Of a stretch of 64,000 nucleotides of DNA, positions 10,911 to 24,298 are shown one piece after another. The notes under the pieces were generated by a model. It searched no databases. It saw nothing but the letters and a program-made list of their open reading frames with translations, and was not told the DNA's origin. This DNA comes from Rotaria sp. Silwood1 (lineage: Eukaryota; Rotifera; Eurotatoria; Philodinida; Philodinidae). Both the position numbers and the translations under genes were made by a program. Within the stretch, counting starts at the first letter, position 1, and the number at the start of each line of letters is the position of its first letter. The stretch covers positions 186,001-250,000 of the forward strand of contig CAJNOP010000173.1 of the NCBI GenBank assembly GCA_905250075.1, read 5' to 3'.

Positions 10911-11665
10911 TATAAGAATGTATTATAATTTCAGATATTCAAGAATTCGAAATAAATTACAGATCTTTTTCACTATAAAACTGATTTAAAACAAAATAAA
11001 AGCCATTTATTTTTGATAAACTTCATATTGATGCAATCGAAATACTCAACAATTCCATTTAACAAGAATATTGAATATGGAAACTTCTGATTGAGAGCAT
11101 CAAGATGAAGATGTCATTGAGTCTGTAGAAGATAATTTCCGTAATCAAAAACTGATAGAAACAAGAAGAAAATTAATATATTGCTCTCATATTTTCTTCA
11201 AACCATCGATTGATACAAACGTATAAGAATGCAGTATTCTTTTATGAGTAAAATCAGTCAAAATAGGGCAAAGTCGAAGTTGAGTTGCGACAGTTACGAT
11301 TAGTGACGAATCTTGACCTTCAACTGGTGAAAAATGATGTTTACTATTTATATTCACAGTTGTGAAAACCAGCAAAATCTGTCTATCTCTACATCACGAC
11401 GATTTATCTGTTTTGTGTTTAAAAGAAAACAGAAAAATTGGAGTTTTCTCCTATACAATAGATATCCAAAGCGGTCTTTTACTACAGAAAGAACTCAAAA
11501 TATTAAGATTAGTAGAATGAGACACGTGGCCATTTTTTTTTTCTTCCTCTCGTTTTTCGTTTTTCTCTCGTAATTTCGTCAGAAAGAAAGAAAAAAGGTA
11601 TATTTTTATTCACATATTATCATACGCTCATAATATATAGTTATTTCATAACGATTGCCATTTTA
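10911..11665. other. Intergenic upstream of F-box gene
   Basis: No gene is seen. The open frames here are shadows. A polypyrimidine-rich stretch lies near 11530-11570. Confidence 0.4.
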
Positions 11666-13976
11666 ATGTCGCATTTTCCACTATCATCACTTCTCACCTT
11701 ACCAATCGAAATATTTCATCAAATTTTCGATTATCTTGATGCACAAACAATAATATTATCGCTTAGTCGTACATGTCGACAATTGCAAGTAGCTGCTAAC
11801 AGTTATATTCGATATGTTTTCAATTTTAAATTCATTTCAAAGTTGGATTTTCAACTTTTATGTCTTCGAATTGATCCTCGAAATGTTATCTCGTTAACCC
11901 TCTTTCGTCATGATGAAATAGTTAATCAAGTTCAACTATTTTTATCAACTGTGAAAAACAAATATTTCCATCGACTTCATTCACTCACTTTAGTGAATAT
12001 AGAAGAATGTGATTTGAATCGTATTTTTCGACATGTGAATATTGATTCACTCATTTCATTATCAATCAAAATTGGAGAGATTTCTGAAGGGTACAAAGAG
12101 AATACAGCGAAACTTCTCTCATCCATTGTTCAACAAGTCAATCTTCGTCATTTCGAATTGGAAATTGATGAGAGTCGAATAATAACAATGTCGTGGCCCG
12201 TCGAATGTACAATTCAACAATTGAGACTCAGCACTACTCTTACTGTTTATCCATCTTCCACCATCTTTAATTGCTCAACACATTTTCGACAATTAACTTC
12301 GTTAGCAATAGAAAATCTACGAACAAATATGGATAATATTGAATTATTTTTCTCCCAGACGCCTTCATTGATCTACCTCAAGTTGATTGGTAAAGAAAAT
12401 TTCATGAACGGCCATCGATGGGAACAAATCATTCAGACAAAATTACCTCTATTGAAAAAATTCGAATTCTTTTTTGTCCGATATCGAAATGCACTACCTA
12501 CTGCTTTAGAAAATCAATCCATAATTGCATCATTTCAAACATCTTTTTGGATCGAATATAAAAAATGGTTAGTTAATTTTGAGTTAAGCACAGACTGGAT
12601 ATTTGTAATCAAGGTCTATTCACTACCCGTTTGCGTCTCTCATCTGAATTATGAATATGCATCAGGGCAAGTGTCTCAATTGGCCATGACTTCAATCATT
12701 AGTAATAATGCATCAATCATGGACAATATTACTACAGTTCAGATGAACTTGGCTAACATAACACCGATTATCATTCAACAAAACGTAATATGAGTCATGT
12801 AATTTTTTTAAACCAGATATACCCTTGAGTATCACAAATATTTTCAAATAGTGTAGAAGATAGAATTGTTATCTTAGAAATTAACTCTACGGTTTTGTAA
12901 GAGTTGACTAATTTTTGACATTCATCACTACGTGTTCACCAATGCTTTAACTTTATTTCAAATGTTTCTTTATATTAAAAAACCTTCGTTGAGGAAGAAA
13001 GCTTTGTTGACATGTACAACATGTTCTTCACTCTATGGTAACAAATATTGCCAACAATACAAACAAAAGTTTTAGAGAAAGTCAATTCTCTCCCTATATC
13101 GTATTCACTTTGATAGACATATCGATACAGTGATTGTAATTTTTCGACTCCGAGTGAATGCAAAATTCGATAAATTCATTCTTTCTTGTATATGAAAGAT
13201 GGAGCATCATTTCTTTACATATGAAAAATAGCTTGATTGAGAACAACTTAAAAAATTGTTTTCGAAATAAATAGACGTTTTAGCAAATAGTTCTCGAAGT
13301 AGCATTAGCAATTAACTTGATTATTTTGTGAGTGTTAACAGAACATTAGGATATCATTTCTATATGTTGGAATTAAAATTCTAAAATGACTCTGTCTTTC
13401 TATTGCTAGATAGACACTATTCATCAACCCGTATTGCGTAAAGTGGAAAATCTCGCGCTCGAATTCAACAGCAAACGGCCTTCGAATTGGATTTCTTTTC
13501 TTTCGACACTTATCGATCTATCAACAGTAGTTCAAATCAAATTAAGAAGCACATTGATTCGTAAAGCCGATTCAGATATGTTGTCTGATGTCACCAGTCT
13601 GTTGCAACAAACATCTAGTCTATCGTTACTGGATATATGTTGCGATTTTTCCGTAGGAAAATCAAGATTAACTGTGGACAAAATCTGTCCTTTGGTGTCT
13701 TCCCATGTCAAACATTTGGCAGCTTCAATTCAAAGTATAGATGATGTTCATCTCATTCTGGAGCGGTTTGAACAGTTATTAAGTGTGAAATTCTTTTTTG
13801 ATTATACGCCATTTTCGAGTGTTATCACCGAATGGCTTCAACAAAACAGAAACGGTTATTCATGTCGAGTAGACAGTCTTTGTGCTCACATCTGGCTTGG
13901 TCACAATACCATTCACTCAAAAGAAATTCATACTTCTAATAAACGGATCAAAGTGATGGACAATCGTTATAATTAA
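11666..13976 (+). CDS. F-box protein, bdelloid expanded family; exons 11666-12784 and 13410-13976
   Basis: Predicted substrate adaptor of an SCF-type ubiquitin ligase. The N-terminal F-box reads LPIEIFHQIFDYLDAQTIIL followed by LSRTCRQL, the expected leucine/proline start and helix pattern that binds Skp1. About 500 residues follow, rich in Leu and short beta/alpha segments (LRR-like, irregular), as in the long bdelloid F-box paralogues. Exon 1 would otherwise stop at 12793. Splicing at AAC|GTAATA (12785) to TTGCTAG|ATA (ending 13409) keeps phase 0, extends the protein to 561 residues and joins two halves that are both family-like. The intron is long (625 bp), so the alternative is an exon-1-only protein plus a detached 3' half. 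No target can be inferred. Confidence 0.7.
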
Positions 13977-15048
13977 TAATTTATTTAAAATTTTTTATCA
14001 TTTGAAATCGATTCTTCATTCCAAGAAAAATAAACAGATTAGAATTAACTCATAAGATCCAGCTATTTTGTTAACAAGTCATTTCTTCAGACATCTTCGG
14101 TGAACTTCCGAATGTTAGAATAAAGGAAAATAAATATTTTAAAAACTTCATTTTTGATGCCACAGTGTCTCCAAAGATGCACGATAAATGTGCAGAAGAA
14201 GAACACAAGAATGATTTCTCATTTCGAATATCTCTGAACGAAAAAGAAACTTTATATTTCCATGTATAGAACAGCAATAAAAGAAAAAAAGCTTATTTTC
14301 TCTTGACCAAAGAAGATTAGGGTTTAGATATTTGTCGCGCATGAATTGGAAATATAAATGAATTTTAATGTAGGGCAAAACAATCGGCCGAAAAAAAAGG
14401 ATTTCTTCAATGACAATCTGATGAGAAGAGTGATACAATAAATTGTAGGCATGATCTTTTCAATCTGAGGAACACATTTAAGTCTTCCAATAGACGTTGA
14501 TATGCTCTCATAATTAGTATTTGTTGAAAAAAATATCTACTTGCTTTTGCATTTTATTATTATTTTTATATTCATTAGAGCGCGTTTTCATCCTTGAATG
14601 CTCTTCAGTATCAGTAGATCTCAATAATAAATAAAAGACGTTTTTATTATTGAAACACTCATTTCGTAATGGACTACTAACTTCTTATTCTCAAGAAAAA
14701 TGTTAAAGTGAATTATTTTCCACCCAATTAGATATTTCCAATTTTAAATGAGAAAAGATACTGACAAAAATGCTTCTCTTCAATGTTTTGTTCACAATGT
14801 AAATCATTTTGCTACAGAAGAGAATCAGATAACAACGTCGTCGCCGAGAGAAAGACAGGAGTAAAGAAGAGAACGTTGTTTAGAGAAGGAAAAGATCGAT
14901 TTGATTCATATATGTTTAACAATGGCAAAGAAAGGTACAACGTTCCATTTCGTTTCTTCGATATAAGAAAACGGCTTGATTACCAAAAGAAGTACCGATC
15001 AGTCAACTCGATGGCAAGACTCTCGCTCTCTATTTCTCGTTAGTGATA
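13977..15048. other. Non-coding stretch
   Basis: Downstream of the F-box gene. Only shadow frames (for example 14783-15043, with no domain). AT-rich without repeats that I can define. Confidence 0.4.
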
Positions 15049-15103
15049 GGTGCGGGTGTGGATGTCCATGTGAGATGGATACACGCCTACACCCACACCC
15101 ACA
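15049..15103. repeat. TGTGGG/CCCACA hairpin (copy 5)
   Basis: GGTGCGGGTGTGGATGTCCA, spacer, then CCTACACCCACACCCACA. Confidence 0.8.
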
Positions 15104-15162
15104 GATCTGTGGAGTCCCCTGAAGTCTGGGAGTTTGCCGTGTTCCCTTGTATCAATCGGACT

Positions 15163-15211
15163 GGAGGTGTGGGTATGGGAATATTAAATTCACAGCAAAC
15201 ACGCACACCTT
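15163..15211. repeat. TGTGGG/CCCACA hairpin (copy 6)
   Basis: GGAGGTGTGGGTATGGGA, an AT-rich spacer, then AACACGCACACCTTC. It lies 60 bp from copy 5 in the same arm order. Confidence 0.7.
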
Positions 15212-15303
15212 CAAGCTAGGCACAATACTCAAACCAGATAACGTTATGCATCATGGAGAATATGAAAGATGTCATCTCCTTCGAGCATTGAGATACCAGT
15301 AAC

Positions 15304-15666
15304 ATGATTACCGCTCATGTCTACTTTCAACAAGTGTACCATTTCAACAAAGTTCTACTTCAAAAGCGACCAGTTTCAACAAATCGAATAGACGTCATTC
15401 TCCTCGATAACAATGAAAAATCACATCTTGCAAAGTTGACTCAGCAAAAAAATTCAACAATTGATATAGGAAGTTCTTGCACATGGACAATGCTCATCAG
15501 ATCTTACATTGACAACTCATCATTTGTTTTGATCGCTTCAAAATCATCTATAGAACCAATTCGATTCCGACTTCACTCTCTGTTTTTTGAAACATACCAG
15601 CTAGTTTCTACAATTCTAAGATCGAACAATTGCCAGAAGATGAACGAACATTATGGAAAATCATGA
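15304..15666 (+). other. Unassigned open reading frame (120 codons)
   Basis: An open ATG frame with protein-like composition (for example STIDIGSSCTWTMLIRS) but no recognised domain, membrane segment or splice partner. It lies between two hairpins and the F-box pseudogene. It could be a fragment of an unrecognised gene or chance. Confidence 0.2.
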
Positions 15667-15856
15667 CGATCATGTTACATATCTTTGTCATAAAATAAAT
15701 TTAGTGTTAAACAAAAGAAAACTTGCAGATCTTATCTTTCAACTCAATGCATTATACACATATTTATTTAGATAAGATAAATTTATTTCATGGATTGCTA
15801 CATGTCACACATAGTCATTTACCTTTCTTTTTAATTACTTGAATATTTTTCTTTTT

Positions 15857-17604
15857 TTATTCTCCAAATATTTGAAAAACACGTATTTCTGCATTTGGAA
15901 AATGTTCTTGTAAAGAATTTGAACGTTTTAGTTCACCATATAAGTATAATTTATCTATTTTGGCACAATTAATTCATGTAGCATCTCTTGTGAAATTGTG
16001 TGTCACTCGTTGTAAAGATTCATATCTGGCATAAAGAATAATATTATTTGGCAAACACGCTTTAGTATCAAATAGAAATTCTTCTATATAATCATTATAA
16101 ACATTGATAATACGAAGATCGCTAAGAAAAAACTATTCAATAACAGATAAATTCTGATTATCATTGCTTGATTCATAAGATTGTTTACGATTTTGTGATT
16201 TATGATTAATCATAGATAACTGTTCCATATATGGGAATGATTGAACAATTCGAAAAGAAATTCATGTTCAAAAGGATATTCATCGTATAATGACACCATA
16301 CGAACATGTTTAAATAATCCACCTGAAAAATTATTTGTAATATCATCATAATATGGCATAAAAGATGGATATGAATAAATATGACATCGAGTTTGTTTTG
16401 CCTCTGAAAAATAATCAACATAAGAAATAATTTCATTATTTGTAAAGTCAATGAATGTGAGTTGAACATCTTCTCTCGATGGCAAATTCATTTCATTATG
16501 AATATATATTAATGAACTAATATAAAATGTGAATTGATTTAAGTGTAATATACGATTAATAATGTATCTCTTCAAATGGTTTCCATCAATAAATGTCTCA
16601 TGGAAACAGACCATAAAACATAAACCAAGTACCTCTAGATTTGACATTCGATGTAGTTAGTGATGGTAGGATTGTTTCATTGTAATCCAAAGTTTCGTAA
16701 TTACAGAACAGATAAAAACACCTTAGATTTGGCAAATCGCCCGAAAAAAAACAACATTTGTTATTTGGCAATATAGAGTTATTTCTTGCAAAACTAATCT
16801 GATTTTTAATTTTTCGTGGACAATGAGTATAGAGAGTATGAAGTTCATTAAAACGACCGTTGAGAAGATAAAAACAATCACTGAAACATTGTACTCTGAT
16901 ATTTAATATCAAAACAGTTGAAGAATGAATAGTGTAAAGTAAGGGATCATTAAAATTTAATCAAACAGGACTTCTATACGATGATTCATAAAATGTTAAA
17001 GCCATTAAACGGGTGAAAACATTGAAGATGTAATTACATGTTTCCCGCTGACAATAGCATCTCATCATAATCATAATTTTTATCTATTGTAATTAAAAGT
17101 ATTGTAATCTGATTTTTGAAAATACGAGATGAAAGAGTTTCATTTAAATGCATATAAACAGTATTAGTTAGAAAAAATGCCTATGAACATAATATCAATA
17201 TATTTTCAAATGATCTAGTTATCTATATGAATAAGTTTGATAAATCTTTTACTTTTGTTTAGAATAAAAATGATTGAATCGAATTGTCTTACCAGTAAAA
17301 AGACATTGAGCTGATTCTTCATTAATATAAGTTAAGATAATGAGCAGTACGTAAAACATTTTTTATCAATGATGATTCAAGATCAAGTTATTTGATTTTA
17401 TGACGAATTTCAGGTAAAATTTGTAAACAAAATCGATTAAAGATCATATCATAAGAAATTAGATCAATAAAATTAAACGACTTGTAAAAATTAAATCCTG
17501 AATAATCTGATTTAGTCATATTGATTGACATCTTGTAAAGAATAAACTGTATCAACATTATTGAGTTTTTTGAAAATAATCATAAGAATTTCATCAGGCA
17601 ATTC
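15857..17604 (-). pseudogene. F-box family pseudogene
   Basis: Read on the minus strand, the locus begins with a clean F-box (ELPDEILMIIFKKLNNVDTV) ending near 17604. Family-like blocks follow: QILPEIRHKIK, then after shifts LPNLRCFYLFC, then NNFSGGLFKHVR with YPFEHEFL, then SLQRVTHNFTRDAT and a final HFPNAEI before TAA at 15857. The order matches the whole length of the bdelloid F-box family. Stops interrupt several blocks (after HKIK, before FFLS, and TGA after NFTRDAT), and at least three frame changes are needed. The initiator Met is absent, with a TGA just upstream of the F-box. It is a degraded paralogue of the gene at 11.7 kb, in opposite orientation. Confidence 0.8.
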
Positions 17605-19424
17605 ATTTATCGACTGTTTTCAAATTATGAAAAGTCAATCTTTATATGCATATACTGAACTTCTTTATTTGATCGATGTTGTCAATACAAAAAAAGAAAG
17701 TTCTCTGATCATGTAGGAAAATCAATTTCAAGGTTTAAGAATAGACTCTAAAATATGAAAATTGATTTGAAATTTCGTATTCAGCTGCAAGAGTATTTTT
17801 TTTCTTTATATATTCGTATTTCGACACTTTGTTAACGATAAGTATATCGTTTTTTTTTGAAAAACTATTGAAAAAGATTCTAGAGTATCATAACTGATCT
17901 AGAAATGGTATCATATAGCTTTCAAAAGTGTTATTTTGTTAGATCACATTAGTTATAATGCTAGTTTTTTTTCTTCGTAAGATTTTCATTCAACCAAAAC
18001 TCTCAAGAGTAAATTTTTCAGAACATGTAAAAATCCATGCATTGTTAGTGTGCTAAGTCAGATTCGAATCGAATAATTTTGCCAATATACGTATCATATT
18101 ATACCGAAGATAAAACAACAAGAAGAACATGAGTGGTGAAGTTTTGAAAGTTTGTTGAATTTTCTTGAAGTCTTCAAGTATGAAAATAAACCAGTTTCTT
18201 CTTAATCATTCCATATGTTTATGACAAAATGCAGATATATGATGAATATACATATATTGATGTCTTATTTTCTTGAATTTTCTAAATACTTTCTTGTTCT
18301 TTTGTTATATATATATATAGATATATGTGCAAACTTGAAGAGTTTCATACTGACTAATGTTCTTAGTGACTTTTAAGATCTTTTTGTTTGTTTATTATTA
18401 TTATTATATGTTAGAGGAATTAAACAAACATAGAATTGACAAATCTTCGTCTCATTTATTATTATTATTGCTAGATTCGATTAAATATGTTCATATCAGT
18501 TTGTTGATTAAATATAAATAATGAAATTATATTCTTATGCTAGATCAATCATTCGAGAAACGAAGTTCTTTTAGTGAAAAGATTAGTTATTTCAAATCGT
18601 GATTGGAATTCTTGAATATCTGTTCAAATATGAGCACTAATACTTGGCAAAATTGAAAAAGAAATATTTTGTAGATTTTTCATTATATTATAAATTGTTG
18701 AAGTAAAGAAAAATTGAATCAGATTAAAAAGAACAAGTCATATTTTGCAAATGTCATAATTAATGTGAATCTCTTTCTTAAGTATAATATTCACTATCAA
18801 GTTGTATGATTATATCATTAACAAGGAAATATTTTAAAATGTTAATGATTGATCAAACTTAGATTTTGTCCATAAATAACATTTGATGAGACTGGAAGAA
18901 GTCTAGAAAGATTTGTTCTCGAATCATGACCATTTTACTGATAGTGGTGTGAGCAGAAAAAAAGAGTTATAGAGGAAGAGTTCAACCATTTGTCAAGAGG
19001 CTCAACGTCTTCTGAAGGAAGAGAAGGAAAGAACCAAGTCTTTGATTTCTAGGCTCTATTTACTTGTACAACTATTTACTGGATTCTCTATTTCTAGCAA
19101 AGCATATATAGAATAATTGAATTCTAGATGAATTACTATATGAACATTTGTCTATATATATATAGATCGATCTTGTAGTCATTAGATAGTTCTTTAAATT
19201 TCAGTCCAAAAGAATATTTTGTTCTTGACATATGAAATATTGAAATGTACTTCATTTTCTCAACTTTTGTTGTCATACATGATTCATTTTGGATATGTTA
19301 CATTTCAAAAACGAATACATTTTTCTGACTAAAGCGTTTCGAACTATCTCATGGTTATAAGATCAATCTACAAACAAAAGTTCAAATGAAGATTGTGTAA
19401 TTGGATTATTTCATAAATATCTTG
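17605..19424. other. Non-coding AT-rich stretch
   Basis: No gene is seen. It contains short TATATA microsatellite runs (near 18308 and 19155) and TTATTATTATT simple repeats near 18395 and 18458. Confidence 0.5.
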
Positions 19425-20564
19425 CTAGAAACCAGAGAACGTCACAGGACGGTTTTTTTCGTCCTGCCCTGCATTTTTGCAGGACATTATCAAACCATGT
19501 CCTGCTTTTCAGGACGGATTGCAGGACATAAAAACCTTCGTCCTGGCAGGACACACTTGCAGGACAAAAATTCGTCCTGCGTCCTGCCTGCAGGACGAAT
19601 TTTTGTCCTGCAAGCTTCAAAAAGGTAAAATATTATCTAAATATGAGATATGATGTCAAGCATTCTACAAGTACTCTTTATAGAAGTCATTTATAATGAT
19701 CCTGTTAATTAATCTAATCACACGCTTTCTGGTAGACATGAAATGAAATGAAAAAAAAGTACTAGATATTCGTAAGAATAAAAGGAATCAGAAGATAATC
19801 ACGATGACAAAGGATTTATAATCTTATTGATACTGAAGATGAGATACAACATCAAAGATGAAAGTATTGTTTACATGAAGAAACATAATATAATTTTATT
19901 AGAAAATCTCAAGACAAGTTTTTCAACAGAAATGAAATGAACAGAGAATAATACTGAGATCTATAAGATCAACAAATCAATAGCAGAAGGAACACTAAGA
20001 TACAAAGTTCGCACTGCAATGAAAATTCACAGATAAATATAAGCTTCTTTTTTACTTCTTGTTTTTGAATTTCTCGTACGAACGAATAAATAATATATGA
20101 TCAGTTTGACTTGGTGATAAACGTGTTCGTCTTTGAGTAACTCTTAATCCAGCGGAACTAAATAACTTTTCCACTGATGCACTAATTGCTGGTATAGTAT
20201 GTATTTTTCTTGCTACTATTAACAAAAGCAGGAATTACGTCTAAGAAGTGTTGATTATATTACATTTTTCATGTTATAACTGTTCATCGCTCTACAATTA
20301 ATAACTAATCACTTTATAGAAATCGCTATGAATCTCAAAATCTTTGTACAACTGATTTATTTCTGTTCTTTGCTTTCAATGCTATCCTGCAGGACTAATA
20401 AATCATCCTGCAGGTCCTTCATATAAAAAAGGTTCTCCTGCTCCTGCACTGCCCTGCGAATTGCAGGAATAAATTCCAAAAATGCAGGGCAGGACCTGCA
20501 TCCTGCAGGCAGGGCGATGCAGGACCTGCAGGACGCAGGTTCTGTGACGTTCTCTGCTAGAAAC
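19425..20564. mobile_element. hAT-superfamily transposon (1124 bp, 19433-20556) with 8-bp target duplication
   Basis: Terminal inverted repeats start CAGAGAACGTCACAG at 19433 and end in the complement CTGTGACGTTCTCTG at 20556. The flanks 19425-19432 and 20557-20564 are identical (CTAGAAAC), a perfect 8-bp target-site duplication, the hAT hallmark. Both subterminal regions (19440-19620 and 20385-20545) are packed with GCAGGAC/GTCCTGC words in both orientations, as expected of transposase-binding arrays. The interior keeps only a transposase C-terminus. The intact duplication and near-identical ends argue for a fairly recent insertion. Too short to be autonomous. Confidence 0.9.
20052..20213 (-). 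pseudogene. hAT transposase C-terminal dimerisation domain remnant
   Basis: The open frame reads ARKIHT then IPAISASVEKLFSSAGLRV, TQRRTRLSPSQTDHIL and RSYEKFKNKK to a TAA at 20052-20054. This is the hATC dimerisation domain (IPATSA-x-SER-x-FS-x-AG, then R-x-LSP). Just upstream an in-frame TAA and a probable one-base shift break the frame, so only the last ~55 residues of the transposase survive inside the element. Confidence 0.85.
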
Positions 20565-20599
20565 CGATAATTTAATAAAATGATCATAATGTGAGAATA

Positions 20600-20828
20600 T
20601 TATCGTATAGGGACGAATCCTTTCACAGTTCTTCTATTCTCATGAACTCGTACTTGTTGAACAAAATCCGACAATACATTCCATGAAAAGATATAATCTT
20701 TTTCTTGAACAAGTTTTTCATGCATATCAGATGTTATTATACTTGAAAGTGTTCCAGTAGATGAAACTTTGTTTTTTTTTCTCTTTCTAGTAGCAAAAAC
20801 CTTTGATAGAAGTAATTTATTTGGTAAT
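20600..20828 (-). other. Unassigned 75-codon open stretch
   Basis: Protein-like frame with SDMHEKLVQEKDYIFSWNVL and VHENRRTVKGFVPIR, ending in TAA at 20600-20602, 36 bp from the hAT insertion site. It may be the 3' part of the neighbouring decayed TRAF-like gene or of another gene cut by the transposon. No family is recognised. Confidence 0.25.
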
Positions 20829-21031
20829 GTATACTATTTTTTAATTGTATCTTTTTATCAAATGACTCAAGATTAATATTCAGTAATAGACATCAGATCG
20901 ATATCGAGAGCAGTGTACTTTTATAAAAGAATTTCGAATCGCATAATAATCCTTATATTGCTTTGTTGTATAGATAATTTAGACCGTAAAAAGTTTAGTG
21001 CCAATTGAAGTAATGCATTATTAAGTTATTC

Positions 21032-21865
21032 TTATTCATCATTATTCAATATATGTACATTATGTGACAGAATATTGAGTATTTCACATAATTCTAGAAA
21101 AAGAATCGTATCAACATGAACAGGTACAAGTGTTGTAGATCGAAAAGTATCAGTGTCTATTTGAGTCGATATCATTCCCATACTTTCTATTTGTAATATC
21201 ATTTGATGAAGACTTTTCATTAATTAATTTCGATGTGGTTCATTCAAATAATGATTTGGTATTTTACAACGATGAATCTATAGAAAATAATGTCAAATGA
21301 ATTAGTCTCAATCATTTAATGTATATACTTGTTCATAACAACAAAAACCTTTCAATAAACAGTTCACAATGATTTTTCAACATTTCGATATTTTATGTTC
21401 ATTAAGATTTTCAACTGAATCGAATTGTTCGTGATAATATTCACATTTTGGATTTTGATGAATTTGATCGAGATGTTCCTTTAGAAGAAAAGAATCTAAC
21501 GCTCAGAAAAAGGATGACTATAAAATACTCTACTTGGTAATTTGCTAATATTCCAACCCAATGAAACAAATAACATGCGATAGGTAATGATTGCATGTCC
21601 ATGTTAAAACCTCGATCAATCATCATCTGAAAACAGCGGACATTGATATTACACGGAAATAAAATGAATATTTTACTTGGTATTGTGATGTTTTTGTTAA
21701 ATATTGTGGACATGTGCATTATCGTTCTTAAAACAATAATAAACTATGTATGAATAATTGAATAATGACACCTTTACCTATGTTGGAATTCATGACATGA
21801 TTGACATTGTCGATCACCACAACAAGTTAGGTGAATTGGGTCTTGTAATATAAATGAAAGTATTG
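21032..21865 (-). pseudogene. RING/TRAF-zinc-finger gene, decayed copy A
   Basis: In gene order the frames give a partial RING (LQDPIHLTCCGDRQCQSCHE, about 21857-21790), the finger block MQSLPIACYLFHWVGILANY (about 21600-21540), then EHLDQIHQNPKCEYYHEQFD with HKISKC, LLKGFCCYEQ and finally NHYLNEPHRN running into a coiled-coil-like segment. This matches the intact-looking gene at 26-27.7 kb block for block. Stops interrupt it (TGA after HKISKC, stops around NHYLNEP), and a zinc ligand is lost in the YLFHW block (the sister gene has CSFCQW). The MATH domain is absent. A relic of an E3-ligase/adaptor family member. Confidence 0.7.
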
Positions 21866-21949
21866 AAGAAACTTTTACTCTATTTTTTAATATTTCATAA
21901 ACTTTCAAATAGTAGCATGATAATTAAACTTCGATAAGAGCTGTATGTA

Positions 21950-24290
21950 AGGAAAAATTGCTAGAAGATGGAAGGCCGCGGTTTTTTTTTCATTGAAAAT
22001 AGGAAAAACAAGGCATAGGCGAGAGAGAATGCTTATTTTTTCGGTTGATAAAGCTACACCTACTACCCATCAATCTCATTCACACGTACACCTACATCTC
22101 ACTCACCTAACATCCATACTCTCATATCCATACCTCTACATATTTTTGTTCAACGGCAAAAGCAACGACTTTTAGCATAAAAACAAAGTGAACACCCATA
22201 ACAGGTCGTGAATGTGGGAGAGGTTAAAAGTCTTTGAAACGACAATCTGCACTAACACACAAACAATCAGATTGACATTCAGCTGACACCCATGCTTCTT
22301 CTCAGGTAAAAAAACGAAAATATGCTACTACGATTTTAAGACAAAAAACAAAACTTCATAATTTATTTTCCTGTTTATGTATGAAGATAATATAGTCCGA
22401 TCGATATATGTTTTTTTACCTTATTTTACTCTGATATAAACATTTAAAGGATTTAGTTGATCAGATCGCCTTCAATAAAAATGTCAAGAAACATTCGTTT
22501 TGTAATTTCAATCGATCTCTCTTAATAGATGGACGGTTCAAACATTGTCGAATTCGTATGCATTGAGTAAACTCAAATATCACAAAGACATGTCTCAGTT
22601 CAATTATTTCTTCACAACTGAAATTAAAATAATAATAAATGATAAACCATTGATCACAGATATTTGTAATCATACTTATCTGTTCTTTATTTTTTAACTG
22701 AAAATTTGAAAGAAAAAGAAAAAGAATTTTATTTTTTCTGAATCTTTTGTTTGTGAGAGAATTATAATCGTTGTGACAATTTCGATATACTATGATTGAA
22801 TAGATCTAATAAAATGAAATGTCTTTTTTATTTCATTTCAAAAGCTTTTCACTATAATTCTAATTTGAATAAGTATAAAAAACTTTTTACTGTTTGATTG
22901 TATTCTCTTTCTATGCTCTAATTGAAGTCATGACGCACGTTGTTGGCGTCAAATATTATTGACAACGATAAATCATGTTTTCTGTTTGATTTCTTTCTTA
23001 TTCTTCTATTTAATGATGCAGGACATAAAAACAAAGACCAAACATTTTTATTTGGACAATTGAGGTCAGACTCTTGGAGACTTATGATGTTTTTTGGACA
23101 AAAAGTAAAATCAACTTACTTTATATATCAATGAACACCCAATCATGTGTACACTGGACCTCTATAAATATTCATTAATGCATTCAACATTAAATATAAA
23201 AGTCAAAACATTATTGAGAACAAAGATTTTCAACACAAAATATAAAATCATCGTCATGTGTGTTCACAACTCCGAGTAAAGTGTTTCAAAGAAATGAAAC
23301 AATAATTCTGAAAATGATTGAAATAGTCCTCTCATTTTCATATACAAAAAGAAATATATTTCTAAACTGAGTAATTTTCGGTTTTCAAGAATCGAGTTTT
23401 CTATAGTAAAAATGTTTTTTCGGGAAAAATCTTTGACATATGTCTTGATTGTAGGGAGTAGATCGAGATATACGGCTAAAAAGAAATCTTTTTCTATTTT
23501 TTAACGAACGTTTAGGCTATGTTGCTTTTATAGAAAAATTACACTTCGATGATACAGTGACACACATGTTCAGTACAGTATACTTGTCAAGGAACATGTA
23601 CTTGAAAAAAAGTATAACAATAAACGAGTCATTATTCAGAGAGAGAACTGTTGCTAACCGATAACCAATGACAAATATCTTTCATTCAAATCTTAAAATA
23701 CGTGAACTTGTGACTTAACAAAAGATGCACGACGAATATCAAATTTTGAGTAGATTTTGATTCTTGTTTTAGTTTTTTCTTTGGTTCAACATTGTTCACA
23801 CAATTATAGAGTAACAAAAGACCAGTGAAAGAAACTGTCAATATTCCAATCAATTGTGACTAAGAAATGTTGAGCACCATTACACGTTCACGTGTGACAT
23901 ATTAGTTGGATTGATTTTTAAATTGTTCTTGATTAAATTGCGTAGATGTAAGAATGAGGTGTTGATTTGGGTAGTAGACGTGGATGTTTAGATATTCTCT
24001 TCACATCTACAGCTATCCTGATTGAAAACGAGAGTTTCTCTAGAAAAATTTTGAAGTCTCTTTGAAATTTTTGTTTCTTCAGACATGTGCCTCCTTATTT
24101 TACATACTTAACCTATGGTAAAAAATCTCAGCCTGATTCGTTGTCCTCTCATCGTGAATTAGAAATGATGTAAAAAGAAATCTTTACTTTAAATGCTTAT
24201 GACAATTGTGTTTTTCAGGAAATCACTGAACTCGACTATAGTTTTGATGAACATAACATCATTTAGGACATAAAATTTTCTTTGTTGCTG
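21950..24290. other. Non-coding stretch with two degenerate CACCCA/GTGTGG patches
   Basis: No gene is found. The region 22040-22140 is rich in CACTCACCTA- and CATACCTCTACA-type words. The stretch 23968-24018 (GTAGTAGACGTGGATG, TATTCTCTTC, ACATCTACAG) is a worn hairpin of the TGTGGG family with its characteristic TCTCTTC loop. Confidence 0.5.
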
Positions 24291-24298
24291 AATCATTG

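Noticed and set aside
19401..19628. Open frames on both strands through the left end of the hAT element
   Set aside because: Products of the GCAGGAC/GTCCTGC repeat arrays, not coding.
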